Numbered from the stretch's first letter, positions 36,993 through 46,040 are shown. The stretch is 64,000 nucleotides of DNA from Gymnodinialimonas ceratoperidinii (GCF_019297855.1 NZ_CP079194.1:2777501-2841500); one strand, 5' to 3'. Numbers and translations: made by a program. Notes: generated by a model from the sequence alone, not told the origin.

Positions 36993-37873
36993 TTGCGCGC
37001 GCAGCCTTGAAACGACTGACGCCGGCGAGCCTGGCGATCATCATGACGGCGAGCCTCCTGCTGGCCTTTATCGTCGGCCCGGCCCGCGCGCAGGATGACG
37101 CGCCGCGCGTCGTCGCCGTGGGCGGCTCGGTCACCGAGATCATCTACGAACTGGGGATGGAACACCTGCTGGTTGCCCGCGACACGACATCGAGCTGGCC
37201 GCCGGAAGTGACCGAATTGCCGGACGTGGGCTATATGCGCGCCCTGAGCCCCGAGGGGCTCCTGTCTGTCCGGCCCGACCTCATCATCGCCGAAGCAGGC
37301 TCCGGCCCGCCCGAGGCGATCGACGTGCTGGACAGCGCCGAGGTGGCCTTTGTCGAAGTCCCCGAGAGCTTCGACGCGGCGGGCGTGCGTGCCAAGATCC
37401 TAGCCGTGGCCGAGGCGCTCGACGTGCCCGAGGCTGGCGTGGCTCTGGCCGCGCGGGTCGAGGCAGAGCTTGAGGCCGTCGCGGCGGTGATCGGCGGGGA
37501 CGCTCCGCGGGTTCTCTTCATCCTGTCGATGCAGAACGGCCGCGTCATGGCGTCGGGCACCGGCACGGCCGCCTCCGGCATCATCGAGCTTGCGGGCGGG
37601 CGAAATGCCGTCGACGCCTTCGAGGGCTACCGGCAGTTGACCGACGAGGCCGTGCTTTCCGCCGCCCCCGACGTCATCCTCATGATGGACCGGGACGGCG
37701 ACCATGCCGCGGCGAACGCGGATCTCTTCGCGCATCCGGCCCTCGGCCTGACACCCGCTGCCGAGACCGGCCGCGTCGTGCGGATCGACGGGTTGCTCCT
37801 GCTCGGGTTCGGTCCGCGGACGCCCGCGGCGGTGACCCTCTTGGCGGAAGCGCTCGGCACGGTGGAGGGATAA
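36989..37873 (+). CDS. hmuT: haem ABC transporter periplasmic binding protein HmuT
   Basis: This 294-residue protein starts at the ATG overlapping the hmuS stop. Residues 1-35 are a signal peptide (ending GPARAQ). The class III binding-protein fold shows GGSVTEIIYELGMEHLLVA near the start, with the tyrosine used for haem binding in HmuT proteins, and RPDLIIAEAGSGP. It takes haem from the receptor across the periplasm to HmuUV. Confidence 0.93.
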   Translation: MIARAALKRLTPASLAIIMTASLLLAFIVGPARAQDDAPRVVAVGGSVTEIIYELGMEHLLVARDTTSSWPPEVTELPDVGYMRALSPEGLLSVRPDLIIAEAGSGPPEAIDVLDSAEVAFVEVPESFDAAGVRAKILAVAEALDVPEAGVALAARVEAELEAVAAVIGGDAPRVLFILSMQNGRVMASGTGTAASGIIELAGGRNAVDAFEGYRQLTDEAVLSAAPDVILMMDRDGDHAAANADLFAHPALGLTPAAETGRVVRIDGLLLLGFGPRTPAAVTLLAEALGTVEG

Positions 37874-37875
37874 CT

Positions 37876-38970
37876 TTGGCCCTGGTCGAAACCCTCAGGG
37901 GCGTTGCCTCGGACGTCGCCTCCGGCGCGGCTGCCGGCGATCGCGACGCGCTCGCGCGGGCCTGTTGCGCGATCCTCGTGCTGCTGCTCGTCGTGGTCAG
38001 CCTCGCCAGCCTGACGACCGGCGCCTCCGGCATTTCGCTGATCGATGTGACCCGGTCGTGGACCTCGGGCGAGCCGTTGGATCTCGTGACGCGAACGGTG
38101 CTGTGGGACATTCGTGTGCCGCGGCTGCTGATGGGCATTCTGGTGGGGGCGGCGCTGGCCGTCTCGGGCGCTGTGATGCAGGGCCTTTTCCGCAACCCGC
38201 TGGCCGATCCCGGCCTTGTCGGTATCGGCGCGGGCGCGGGGCTTGGCGCGATCACGGCCATCGTCCTGGGCGGCTTCTTCCCCATCGTGCTGCAGGAGGC
38301 CATCGGCTTCTACCTCGTCCCCTTCGCCGCGTTCTTCGGTGGATGGGCCAGCACGATCCTGCTCTACGTCGTCTCGACCAGCCGCGGGCGCACCTCGGTC
38401 GCCGTGATGTTGCTGGCCGGGATCGCCCTGGGCGCGCTGAGCGGTGCGATCTCGGGCGTCCTGGTCTACATGGCCGACGATCAGCAATTGCGGGACCTGA
38501 CCTTCTGGGGCCTCGGATCGCTGGCCGGCGCCACATGGACCAAGCTGCTCGTGGCGGGCCCGCTCATCCTCCTCGCCCTGCTGGCGTCCCCCTTCCTCGC
38601 CGCCAGCCTGAACGGGTTAGCCTTGGGCGAAGCAGCTGCCGCGCATCTGGGCATTCCCGTGCAGCGCATGAAGACAGTCGCGATTCTGACCGTGGCCGCC
38701 GCTGTCGGGGCGGCGGTCGCCGTCTCCGGCGGCATCGGCTTCATCGGGATCGTGGTGCCGCACCTGTTGCGCATCGCGGTCGGCCCCGACCATCGTTTCC
38801 TGCTGCCCAACGCCGCCCTCCTCGGGGCGTCGTTGCTCATCATCGCGGACATGATCTCGCGCACCATCATTGCACCGGCGGAGCTTCCCATCGGCATCGT
38901 CACGGCGACGATCGGCGGGCCGTTCTTCCTGTGGATCCTGCTGCGCAACCGCTCTCTGCTGGACATGTGA
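37876..38970 (+). CDS. hmuU: haem ABC transporter permease HmuU (FecCD family)
   Basis: The start is a TTG at 37876, three bases after the hmuT stop, with GGAGGGA upstream. This 364-residue permease has a non-membrane N-terminus of about 30 residues and then about ten helices. The FecCD signatures RLLMGILVGAALAVSGAVMQ and NPLADPGLVGIGAGAGLGA are present. It forms the inner-membrane haem channel with HmuV. Confidence 0.93.
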   Translation: MALVETLRGVASDVASGAAAGDRDALARACCAILVLLLVVVSLASLTTGASGISLIDVTRSWTSGEPLDLVTRTVLWDIRVPRLLMGILVGAALAVSGAVMQGLFRNPLADPGLVGIGAGAGLGAITAIVLGGFFPIVLQEAIGFYLVPFAAFFGGWASTILLYVVSTSRGRTSVAVMLLAGIALGALSGAISGVLVYMADDQQLRDLTFWGLGSLAGATWTKLLVAGPLILLALLASPFLAASLNGLALGEAAAAHLGIPVQRMKTVAILTVAAAVGAAVAVSGGIGFIGIVVPHLLRIAVGPDHRFLLPNAALLGASLLIIADMISRTIIAPAELPIGIVTATIGGPFFLWILLRNRSLLDM

Positions 38971-38975
38971 CCCCG

Positions 38976-39761
38976 ATGCTTTCCACCGAACAGATCACCG
39001 TCCAACTCGGGCGCAAACCGATCCTCCATGGCATAGACATGGCCGCCCCTGCCGGGGCCTTCACGGCAATCGTCGGCCACAACGGCTCGGGCAAGACGAC
39101 GCTGCTCAGGGCGATCACCCAGGAGGTCGACTATGGCGGCCGGGTTCTGCTTGACGGCAGGGATATCCGGGGGCTGCAGGGGTGGGAACTTGCCGCGCGC
39201 CGGGCCGTCCTGCCGCAAGCCTCGCGTATCTCGTTCCCCTTCACGGTGCGCGAGATCGTGCGCCTTGGCCTGATGGCCGGCCGCGACGGCGCCGACCGGA
39301 CGCTCCCCTCCAAGGCGCTCGCGCGCGTCGGCCTCGCGGGGTTCGAGGGCCGCTACTACCACGAGCTGTCAGGCGGCGAGCAACAGCGCGCACAGCTGGC
39401 CCGCGTCCTCTGTCAGGTCTGGGAGCCGGTCGCCGAGGGCGCCCCGCGCTGGCTCCTGCTGGACGAGCCTGTCTCCAGCCTCGATATCGGCCACCAGCTG
39501 GAAGTGATGGAGATCGTCCGCGACTACGCAGAAGCCGGCGGCGGCGTGATCGCCGTCATGCACGACCTCAACCTGACCTCGATGTTCGCCGATCACGTCG
39601 TGTTGCTGGCAGGGGGCCGATGCTTGGCCTCCGGCGCGCCAGCGGATGTCTTCACGGACCAGACCCTCAGCGCCGCCTACGGCTGCAACCTGAGGGTAAA
39701 TTTCACCCCGCGGGGTCCCGCCACCTGGCTCCTTCCCCACTCCGCCCGACGCGTCGGGTAG
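38976..39761 (+). CDS. hmuV: haem ABC transporter ATP-binding protein HmuV
   Basis: The ATG at 38976 was chosen; a GTG at 38967 overlapping the hmuU stop is an alternative adding three residues. The 261-residue ATPase has Walker A GHNGSGKT (34-41), signature LSGGEQQR (131-138), Walker B WLLLDEP (159-165) and the switch histidine in VMHDLN. It powers haem uptake by HmuU and closes the hmuSTUV operon. Confidence 0.92.
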   Translation: MLSTEQITVQLGRKPILHGIDMAAPAGAFTAIVGHNGSGKTTLLRAITQEVDYGGRVLLDGRDIRGLQGWELAARRAVLPQASRISFPFTVREIVRLGLMAGRDGADRTLPSKALARVGLAGFEGRYYHELSGGEQQRAQLARVLCQVWEPVAEGAPRWLLLDEPVSSLDIGHQLEVMEIVRDYAEAGGGVIAVMHDLNLTSMFADHVVLLAGGRCLASGAPADVFTDQTLSAAYGCNLRVNFTPRGPATWLLPHSARRVG

Positions 39762-40162
39762 GCGGGCGCTGACATGTCCGTGGCCAGCCGCACGAAGCGC
39801 CGAAATCAAGCGCAGGCAGCGGACCACTCGACAAATGTGCTTGGCAACCGATCCTGAAGCCACAGCCATCGCGACAAGTTGCCCTGACTTGGAAAACTCA
39901 CTTTGCATTATCTTATAAAATTAGTCAGGTATGCGTGCATAGGGCGAGTCAGCCCTTCCAGATGCAAGGGTGACACGATGGACCGCTATGATCGGGATGG
40001 ATGTTGCAACAGGCGGCGAGAGCTTCTGTTGGATTGCATCTGCTCTGACATCGATCCATCGCCGTCCTTCGAATTCCTCACTGACTCAATTACATCGACC
40101 CAGCCCGTGCCCATGCCCCAGCCAGTCGATCCAACTGACCGCACCAAAAGGGACACAGCGCG
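39762..40162. other. intergenic region before the imelysin operon
   Basis: About 400 bases between hmuV and the first imelysin gene. The AT-rich part at 39898-39935 holds a candidate iron operator. After it lies a short reading frame that may be a real small gene. I see no terminator with a T-run for hmuV. Confidence 0.6.
39912..39934 (+). promoter_or_regulatory. candidate iron-responsive operator upstream of the imelysin operon
   Basis: TTATAAAATTAGTCAGGTAT contains the word TTAGTCAGGTAT, one base different from the word upstream of the haem receptor. Its AT-rich flank could hold the promoter. It lies about 230 bases before the first imelysin start. Confidence 0.4.
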
Positions 40163-40166
40163 ATGA
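39978..40166 (+). CDS. possible small leader protein before the imelysin gene
   Basis: A 62-residue frame starts at an ATG eight bases after CAAGGG and ends in a TGA that overlaps the ATG of the imelysin gene, the arrangement of translational coupling. The product has four cysteines in its N-terminal third (GCCNRR and DCICSD) and a proline-rich C-terminus. Its third-codon GC is much lower than in neighbouring genes and I know no homologue, so it may be chance. Confidence 0.3.
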   Translation: MDRYDRDGCCNRRRELLLDCICSDIDPSPSFEFLTDSITSTQPVPMPQPVDPTDRTKRDTAR

Positions 40167-41425
40167 AACGCACGATACTCATGACAACTGCCCTCGTCAC
40201 ATGCGTGGCAGGCAATGCGATGGCTCAGGACGCCGCAGAGGTGTTGGACACCTATGCCGATATCGCGGCAGCAAGTTACGAAGACAGCCTGATCACAGCA
40301 CAGGCGTTGCAAGGGGCGGTCGCTGACCTGGTTTCATCTCCCTCTGCCGAGAACCTACAGGCGGCGCGCGCTGCATGGCTGGCGGCCCGGGTGCCCTACC
40401 AGCAGACCGAAGTGTACCGCTTCGGCAATGCCATCGTGGACGATTGGGAAGGTCGCGTGAATGCCTGGCCGCTGGACGAAGGTCTGATCGATTACGTGGA
40501 CGGCAGCTATGGCGGCCCCAACGACGAGAACGAGTTCGCAGCACTGAACGTCATCGCCAACGCGTCCTTCACGCTTTCCGGCACGGAGATCGACGCCAGC
40601 GCGATCACGCCTGCCTTGCTGGAAGAGACGCTCCACGAGGCCGACGGGATCGAGGCGAACGTGGCGACGGGCTATCACGCCATCGAGTTCCTGCTCTGGG
40701 GGCAGGACCTGAACGGCCACGGTGCGGGCGCGGGGAACCGTCCCTGGACGGATTTCGCGACCGGCGCCGATTGCACCGGTGGCAATTGCGACCGTCGTGC
40801 CGAGTATCTGACGGCTGCGACAGACCTTCTGGTGAGTGATCTGGAATGGATGGCTGCCCAATGGGTTGACGGCGGCGAGGCCCGCGCCACGCTCATGGCC
40901 GACCCGGACGCCGGGATCAGTGCCATGCTGACGGGCATGGGCTCGCTCTCCTACGGGGAAGTCGCCGGGGAACGGATGCGTCTGGGCGTTATGCTCAACG
41001 ACCCGGAGGAGGAGCATTCCTGTTTCGCTGACAACACCCACAACGACCACTATCTTGACGGGCTTGGCGTTCAGAACGTCTATCTCGGCGAATATGTCCG
41101 GGCCGATGGCACCGTCGTCAGCGGTCCGTCCCTGTCCGATCTGGTCGCGGCCTCCAACCCTGATCTCGACGCGGAGATGCGGGTGCGTCTGTCCGAGACG
41201 ATGCGAGAGCTTGGCCAGATCGTCCTCGCCGCAGAGGCGGGCTTTGCCTACGACCAGATGCTCGAGCGCGGCAATGAGGCAGGTGAGGCGCTGGTCATGG
41301 GCGGCGTGAATGGCTTCATCGCCCAGACCCAGACGATCGAACGGATCGTGGTGGAGCTTGGCCTCGATGCGATTGCATTCGAAGGGTCCGACAGCCTCGA
41401 CAATCCTTCCGCCGTCTTCGAGTAA
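40163..41425 (+). CDS. imelysin-family iron-regulated protein (IrpA-type)
   Basis: This 420-residue periplasmic or outer-membrane protein has a signal peptide (1-22, ending NAMAQ) and the imelysin helical-bundle fold, with the GxHxxE motif as GYHAIE at 170-175. The segment after it (LLWGQDLNGHGAGAGNRPW) and GADCTGGNC are typical of IrpA-type members. These proteins are induced by iron limitation and may bind iron. It is the first of four genes with a dihaem oxidoreductase, a second imelysin and a DUF1513 protein, a recurring iron-linked gene set. Confidence 0.92.
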   Translation: MKRTILMTTALVTCVAGNAMAQDAAEVLDTYADIAAASYEDSLITAQALQGAVADLVSSPSAENLQAARAAWLAARVPYQQTEVYRFGNAIVDDWEGRVNAWPLDEGLIDYVDGSYGGPNDENEFAALNVIANASFTLSGTEIDASAITPALLEETLHEADGIEANVATGYHAIEFLLWGQDLNGHGAGAGNRPWTDFATGADCTGGNCDRRAEYLTAATDLLVSDLEWMAAQWVDGGEARATLMADPDAGISAMLTGMGSLSYGEVAGERMRLGVMLNDPEEEHSCFADNTHNDHYLDGLGVQNVYLGEYVRADGTVVSGPSLSDLVAASNPDLDAEMRVRLSETMRELGQIVLAAEAGFAYDQMLERGNEAGEALVMGGVNGFIAQTQTIERIVVELGLDAIAFEGSDSLDNPSAVFE

Positions 41426-41435
41426 TCTGGACCCA

Positions 41436-41466
41436 GGGTGAAGCGGCAACCTGTGCTGCTTCACCC
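41436..41466 (+). other. strong mRNA stem-loop between two operon genes
   Basis: GGGTGAAGCGGCA pairs with TGCTGCTTCACCC over 13 positions (one G-U) with a 5-base loop. No T-run follows, so it is not a classical terminator. It may protect the upstream message or set the ratio of the two products. Confidence 0.7.
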
Positions 41467-41483
41467 GCTACCCATGGACGCCC

Positions 41484-43040
41484 ATGAACAAACCCCTCCT
41501 CTTCCTCGTATGTGCCACGGCGATTGCCGTGGGTATCGCCGCGCAAAGCGACACTGCGCCGGTGCCCGCATGGGAGGGGCTTGCCGACGTCCATCTGGAC
41601 GTCATCCCGCGCACGGATGAAGAACGTGCCCGCATCGCCGCGGTGACGGCCCCGCCCGAGGACTTCACGGTCGCCTTGCCGTTCGAGGAAAACTCCGCCG
41701 GAGCGGGGACGGTGCGACCCCGACCCAACGCCGATGCTTTCTCTCAACCGCTGGACAACCTCAGCTTCGAGGATGAGCTGAACTTTCGCGTCGGAAACGG
41801 CCTTTTCCGCAGGCTGTGGGTCACGCCGCCCGCGTCGACTTTGGCCAGTGACGGGTTGGGGCCGCTCTACAATGCCCGCTCCTGCCAACGATGCCACCTG
41901 AAGGATGGGCGCGGGCATCCGCCAGAAGGCCCCGACGACAGTCCGGTGTCGATGTTCCTGCGCATCTCCATTCCGGCGCCCAGCTTCGACGGCGGCGCCA
42001 TCTCGGAGATTGCCGACTTCATCGCAACCCAGCCCGACCCGAACTACGGCACTCAGATGCAGGACTTCAGCCTGCCGGGCCATGCCCCGGAATACACGCT
42101 CGAGATCGAGTACCAGGACATTGACGTGGCGCTTTCGGGCGGCGAAACCGCCACGCTGCGACACCCCACTTACACCGCCGGCAATCTCGGTTATGGCCCG
42201 CTCCATCCCGACGCGATGCTGAGCCCTCGTGTCGCCAACCAGATGATCGGCCTTGGCTTGCTGGAGGCGATCCCGGCCCACGATATCCTCGCCAATGCCG
42301 ACCCTGACGATATGGACGGCGACGGTATCTCGGGCAGACCGCAGATTGTCTGGTCGCTGGAGTTCGATCAGCCAATGTTGGGTCGCTTTGGCCACAAGGC
42401 GGGCAACCCCACGATCCGCGAACAAGGCGCCGCGGCGTTTGCCGGTGACATCGGAATTTCCAATTCGTTGCACCCGGATGGTTGGGGCGAATGTACCGTG
42501 GACCAGACCGATTGCCGCGCCGCGGTCCACGGGGGCGATCCCGAGCAGGATGGGTTCGAGATCGACGATATCGGCCTCGACCTGGTGACGTTCTATAGCC
42601 AGAACCTTGCCGTGCCGGCGCGGCGCGATGTCGATGACCCAACCGTGCTGAGGGGCCTCGAGGTCTTCCACACCGCTCAATGCGCAGCCTGCCATACGCC
42701 TGCCTTCGTTACCCACAGGCAGGAAGGCGACCCGGCCACCAGTTTCCAATTGATCTGGCCTTACACGGATATGCTGCTCCACGATATGGGCGAAGGCCTC
42801 GCTGACAACCGCCCCGAAGGACGTGCCACGGGACGTGAATGGCGCACGGCCCCGCTCTGGGGGATCGGCATGACCGAAACCGTGAGCGGCCATACCTACT
42901 TCCTCCACGACGGGCGCGCCCGGAATCTACTGGAGGCCGTGCTATGGCATGGAGGCGAAGCGGAAGCGTCTCGTGATGCTGTCGTCGCCATGCCCCCGGC
43001 TGATCGCGCCGCCCTGATCACCTTTCTCGAAAGCCTCTGA
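41484..43040 (+). CDS. dihaem c-type oxidoreductase (DUF1111 / thiol-oxidoreductase-like)
   Basis: This 518-residue exported protein has a signal anchor (residues 1-21) and two CXXCH haem sites: CQRCH at 134-138 and CAACH at 400-404. A calcium-like acidic loop, NADPDDMDGDG, lies at 271-281. Family members are periplasmic dihaem proteins of unsettled function, often beside imelysins. A role in redox steps of iron handling is inferred from this pairing. The start has no clear ribosome site but is preceded by a stem-loop. Confidence 0.88.
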   Translation: MNKPLLFLVCATAIAVGIAAQSDTAPVPAWEGLADVHLDVIPRTDEERARIAAVTAPPEDFTVALPFEENSAGAGTVRPRPNADAFSQPLDNLSFEDELNFRVGNGLFRRLWVTPPASTLASDGLGPLYNARSCQRCHLKDGRGHPPEGPDDSPVSMFLRISIPAPSFDGGAISEIADFIATQPDPNYGTQMQDFSLPGHAPEYTLEIEYQDIDVALSGGETATLRHPTYTAGNLGYGPLHPDAMLSPRVANQMIGLGLLEAIPAHDILANADPDDMDGDGISGRPQIVWSLEFDQPMLGRFGHKAGNPTIREQGAAAFAGDIGISNSLHPDGWGECTVDQTDCRAAVHGGDPEQDGFEIDDIGLDLVTFYSQNLAVPARRDVDDPTVLRGLEVFHTAQCAACHTPAFVTHRQEGDPATSFQLIWPYTDMLLHDMGEGLADNRPEGRATGREWRTAPLWGIGMTETVSGHTYFLHDGRARNLLEAVLWHGGEAEASRDAVVAMPPADRAALITFLESL

Positions 43041-43041
43041 C

Positions 43042-44025
43042 ATGCGCCTTGCAACCCTCACCTTGATCGCCGCACTGCCCTCCGCAGCCGTGGCACAGGA
43101 TCATCAAGCCGCGATCGACGCGGCCCTCGACATGCATGTCTTGCCCGGCGTGACGGCCTTGGCAGAGACCAGCGAGACACTTGCTTCCGTGGCGGCCGAG
43201 ACCTGCGGCGGCCACGACCTCACCGCGGCCTACAATGCGGCGTTTGACGCCTGGGTCCACGTCAGCCACCTGCGGTTTGGTCCGTTCGAGGCAGACAACC
43301 GGGCGTTCGCCTTGGCCTTCTGGCCGGACAGCCGGGGGGCGACGCCGCGGGCTCTGACCCAATTGATTGACGACACGGACCCTGTGATTGACGCCGAATA
43401 CGCGAGCGTCTCAGTTGCGGCGCGGGGCTTCTACGCAATGGAGTTCCTGCTGTTCGATGATGATATCTCGACCCGCTGCGATCTGGTCCGCGTGATGGCT
43501 CGGGATATCGCCACAACCACGGCCGCGATTCGGGATGATTGGACAGGCACCCACGCCGAGCTGATGCGCACTGCAGGCGAGAACGATCGCTATCAATCGG
43601 AAGCCGAGGCGGTGCGGGCGTTGTTCAATGCGCTGACCACCGGGTTGGAGTTCAACGCCGATGTGCGCCTGGGTCGCCCCCTCGGCACGTTCGACCGCCC
43701 CCGCCCCAACCGGGCCGAGGCCCGCAGGTCAGAGCGGTCGCTGCGCAATCTGGCGGTCTCGATGGAGGGGTTGGCCGAGTTGTCAGCCGCCCTGACGTCC
43801 GCCATGCCCGATCTCCACGATGACATGATCGCGGCCTTCGATGCGGTGATTGCAGGATTGGAACAGCTGGATGATCCGACGTTGGCCAGCGTTGCTGATC
43901 CACAAGGTCGGCTCCGGATCGAGGCGTTGCAGCAACGGATCAGCGAGCTACGCCAGCTCATCTTGACCGAGATCGGCCCGAGCCTTGGCGTATCGGCCGG
44001 CTTCAACTCGCTGGATGGCGATTGA
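43042..44025 (+). CDS. second imelysin-family protein, with Tyr in place of the motif His
   Basis: This 327-residue exported protein has a signal peptide (1-19, ending AVAQD). The imelysin motif GxHxxE appears as GFYAME at 129-134: the histidine is a tyrosine while Gly and Glu are kept. Length is shorter than the first imelysin of the operon, and the two are far apart in sequence. It starts one base after the dihaem gene stop and overlaps the next gene by one base, so the operon is tight. Confidence 0.87.
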   Translation: MRLATLTLIAALPSAAVAQDHQAAIDAALDMHVLPGVTALAETSETLASVAAETCGGHDLTAAYNAAFDAWVHVSHLRFGPFEADNRAFALAFWPDSRGATPRALTQLIDDTDPVIDAEYASVSVAARGFYAMEFLLFDDDISTRCDLVRVMARDIATTTAAIRDDWTGTHAELMRTAGENDRYQSEAEAVRALFNALTTGLEFNADVRLGRPLGTFDRPRPNRAEARRSERSLRNLAVSMEGLAELSAALTSAMPDLHDDMIAAFDAVIAGLEQLDDPTLASVADPQGRLRIEALQQRISELRQLILTEIGPSLGVSAGFNSLDGD

Positions 44026-45110
44026 TGGTCCCCCGCCGCACCGTCCTCGGGGGGCTGATGGCCACCGGCCTCGCGCCCACGGCCACTTGGGCCGATGCGG
44101 GCCAGCCTACCTATGTGACCGCCGCGCTCCGGCCCGACGGAGTTTACACCTTGTGCGGATTGGACGGCGCAGGCCAGATCACGTTCGAGGTTCCTCTGCC
44201 CGCCCGAGGTCATGCCGCAGCCGTCCATCCGACCCGCCCCGAAGCCATCGCCTTCGCCCGCAGACCCGGCACCTTCGCCCTCGTGATTGATTGCAGCACC
44301 GGACACCAGATTGCCCGCGTCACGGCGCCGGAAGGGCGGCACTTTTACGGGCACGGCGCGTTCTCTGCCGATGGATCGTTACTCTACACGACCGAGAACG
44401 ACTTCGACGCGGCCAGAGGCATTGTCGGCATCTGGGATGCCCGCCAAGGCTACAGGCGCGTCGGTGAATTCGCATCCGGCGGCATCGGTCCCCACGACAT
44501 CCTCCGCCTCCCCGGCACCGAGACCCTCGTCGTGGCGAACGGCGGGATTGAGACGCACCCCGACAGTGGCCGCGCGAAGTTGAACCTCCCCACGATGCGG
44601 CCCGATTTGAGTTACCTGACCCCCGACGGAACCGTGCTGGAGCAAGTGGAATTGGATGCCGACCACCGATTGGCATCCATTCGGCATCTCGATGTTTCAC
44701 CGGACGGGACGGTGGCCTTCGCCATGCAATGGCAAGGCGACCCTAACGAAGCCCCGGCTCCTCTCGGCCTGCATCAAAGAGGCAGCTCACCCGCCCTCCT
44801 TTCTGCGGACAATGCCGACCACTTGGAGCTTCAGGGTTACGCAGGAAGCGTCGCCTTCTCCAATGACTCGCAACTTGTGGCAATCACCTCGCCTCGCGGC
44901 GGTGTTGTGCAGGTATTCCGTGCTTCCGACGGGGCGATCCTGAGGTCAATAACCGCCGTCGACGCCTGCGGTCTGAGCAGCCACAGCGATCGCGGTTTCT
45001 GCTACACGAGCGGAGAAGGGCACGTCGCATTTTGGGAACCGGGAGGACGAACCGTGGCCCTTTCGGCTCATCCAAGGGCTTTCGACAACCATTTGATCCG
45101 GGTCAGCTAA
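44025..45110 (+). CDS. DUF1513 exported beta-propeller protein
   Basis: The start is the ATG at 44025, overlapping the preceding stop (TGATG). This 361-residue protein has a twin-arginine signal (VPRRTVLGGLMATGLAPTA). A repeated beta-propeller-like pattern follows, with GRHFYGHGAFSADGSLLYTT, GIGPHDILRLPG and IRHLDVSPDGTVAFAMQ. DUF1513 proteins recur next to imelysins and dihaem proteins. The family function is unknown; a periplasmic scaffold or metal-binding role in iron uptake fits the place. Confidence 0.85.
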   Translation: MVPRRTVLGGLMATGLAPTATWADAGQPTYVTAALRPDGVYTLCGLDGAGQITFEVPLPARGHAAAVHPTRPEAIAFARRPGTFALVIDCSTGHQIARVTAPEGRHFYGHGAFSADGSLLYTTENDFDAARGIVGIWDARQGYRRVGEFASGGIGPHDILRLPGTETLVVANGGIETHPDSGRAKLNLPTMRPDLSYLTPDGTVLEQVELDADHRLASIRHLDVSPDGTVAFAMQWQGDPNEAPAPLGLHQRGSSPALLSADNADHLELQGYAGSVAFSNDSQLVAITSPRGGVVQVFRASDGAILRSITAVDACGLSSHSDRGFCYTSGEGHVAFWEPGGRTVALSAHPRAFDNHLIRVS

Positions 45111-45189
45111 GGCGTGCGGCGGTCCGTCCCGGTAATACCGCTGTCGTTCGAGGAGACGGGAAAGGTTGCAGAGCAGCGAGTCTGTTGAA

Positions 45190-45274
45190 TGGTGCGGGTG
45201 AAGGGACTCGAACCCCCACGCCTCGCGGCGCCAGAACCTAAATCTGGTGCGTCTACCAGTTCCGCCACACCCGC
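45190..45274 (-). tRNA. tRNA-Leu (anticodon UAG)
   Basis: On the minus strand the 85-base gene shows the acceptor stem GCGGGTG/CACCCGC, the anticodon stem CCAGA/TCTGG with loop TTTAGGT, a long variable arm as in class II tRNAs, GGTTCGAGTCC in the T arm and an encoded CCA end. Confidence 0.96.
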
Positions 45275-45431
45275 ACTGTGGCTGCACTTAGCAGGGCATT
45301 CTCGGCAAATCGAGACCAAAATTCACCCCTGCATTAACCCGCCCGTAACTTGGTTTCGCCCATATTGTGCCTCAATTCGCCGCGAGAACTTCCTGAGCAC
45401 GGGCTGCCACCCGGAATCTGAGGGGATGACC

Positions 45432-46040
45432 ATGACCAACACTGCACCGTCCATTGAAGAAAAAACTCGCCCGATGGGCGCCGATGCCGTAGACTCGCTT
45501 GCACAAACACGAGGCAACAAATGCCCGAACGAGCGAGCAGTAGCACCCATGACCAAACCTTCCCCGCGGCCCGCCGGTCGCGCGGGCAGCAAGACCAATG
45601 CCTGTGAGGCTGGCCTTGCGCCCGGTACCAATGTTCTCACCATGGACGGGGCCATCCCCGTTGAATTCCTCAACCCCGGCGATCGGATCATCACGCGTCG
45701 CGGCGTGCGCAAGTTGAAGGCGATCATGCGTCACAACCTGCCCGAGGGCACGCCGCGCGTCGTCATCTCCGCCGATGCTCTGGGGGGAAAGCCGTCCACG
45801 GACATCACCCTCATGCCCGGGCAGCGGCTGCTGGTGCGCGATTGGCGCGCTCAGGCGCTTTGGGGCAAGGAAATCGCCGCGCCGCAAGCCGCGCGGCTGG
45901 TCGATGGCGAGCACATCCGGACCGAGACCAAGGGCCGTCAGATTATGCTGTCGCTCTATTTCGGCGTGCCGGAAATTCTCTATGCCGACGGTCTCGAACT
46001 GGCCTCTGCCGACAAGCCGAAAGTGGCCGCCAAGGCTTGA
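45432..46040 (+). CDS. Hint-domain protein lacking the splicing cysteine
   Basis: The ATG at 45432 has GAGGGG at a good distance. This 202-residue protein has a disordered N-terminal third and then a Hint (hedgehog/intein-type) fold beginning GLAPGTNVLTMDGAIPVEF and NPGDRIITRRG. The usual first residue of this block, a cysteine, is absent; the nearest Cys is four residues upstream. Autocatalysis is therefore doubtful. Rhodobacterales have many such Hint proteins of unknown role. It stands alone, with a terminator after it. Confidence 0.82.
   Translation: MTNTAPSIEEKTRPMGADAVDSLAQTRGNKCPNERAVAPMTKPSPRPAGRAGSKTNACEAGLAPGTNVLTMDGAIPVEFLNPGDRIITRRGVRKLKAIMRHNLPEGTPRVVISADALGGKPSTDITLMPGQRLLVRDWRAQALWGKEIAAPQAARLVDGEHIRTETKGRQIMLSLYFGVPEILYADGLELASADKPKVAAKA

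Noticed and set aside
40163..41425. Imelysin taken as a peptidase
   Set aside because: The GxHxxE motif once suggested a peptidase, but family members are better seen as iron-regulated or iron-binding; no protease context is seen here.
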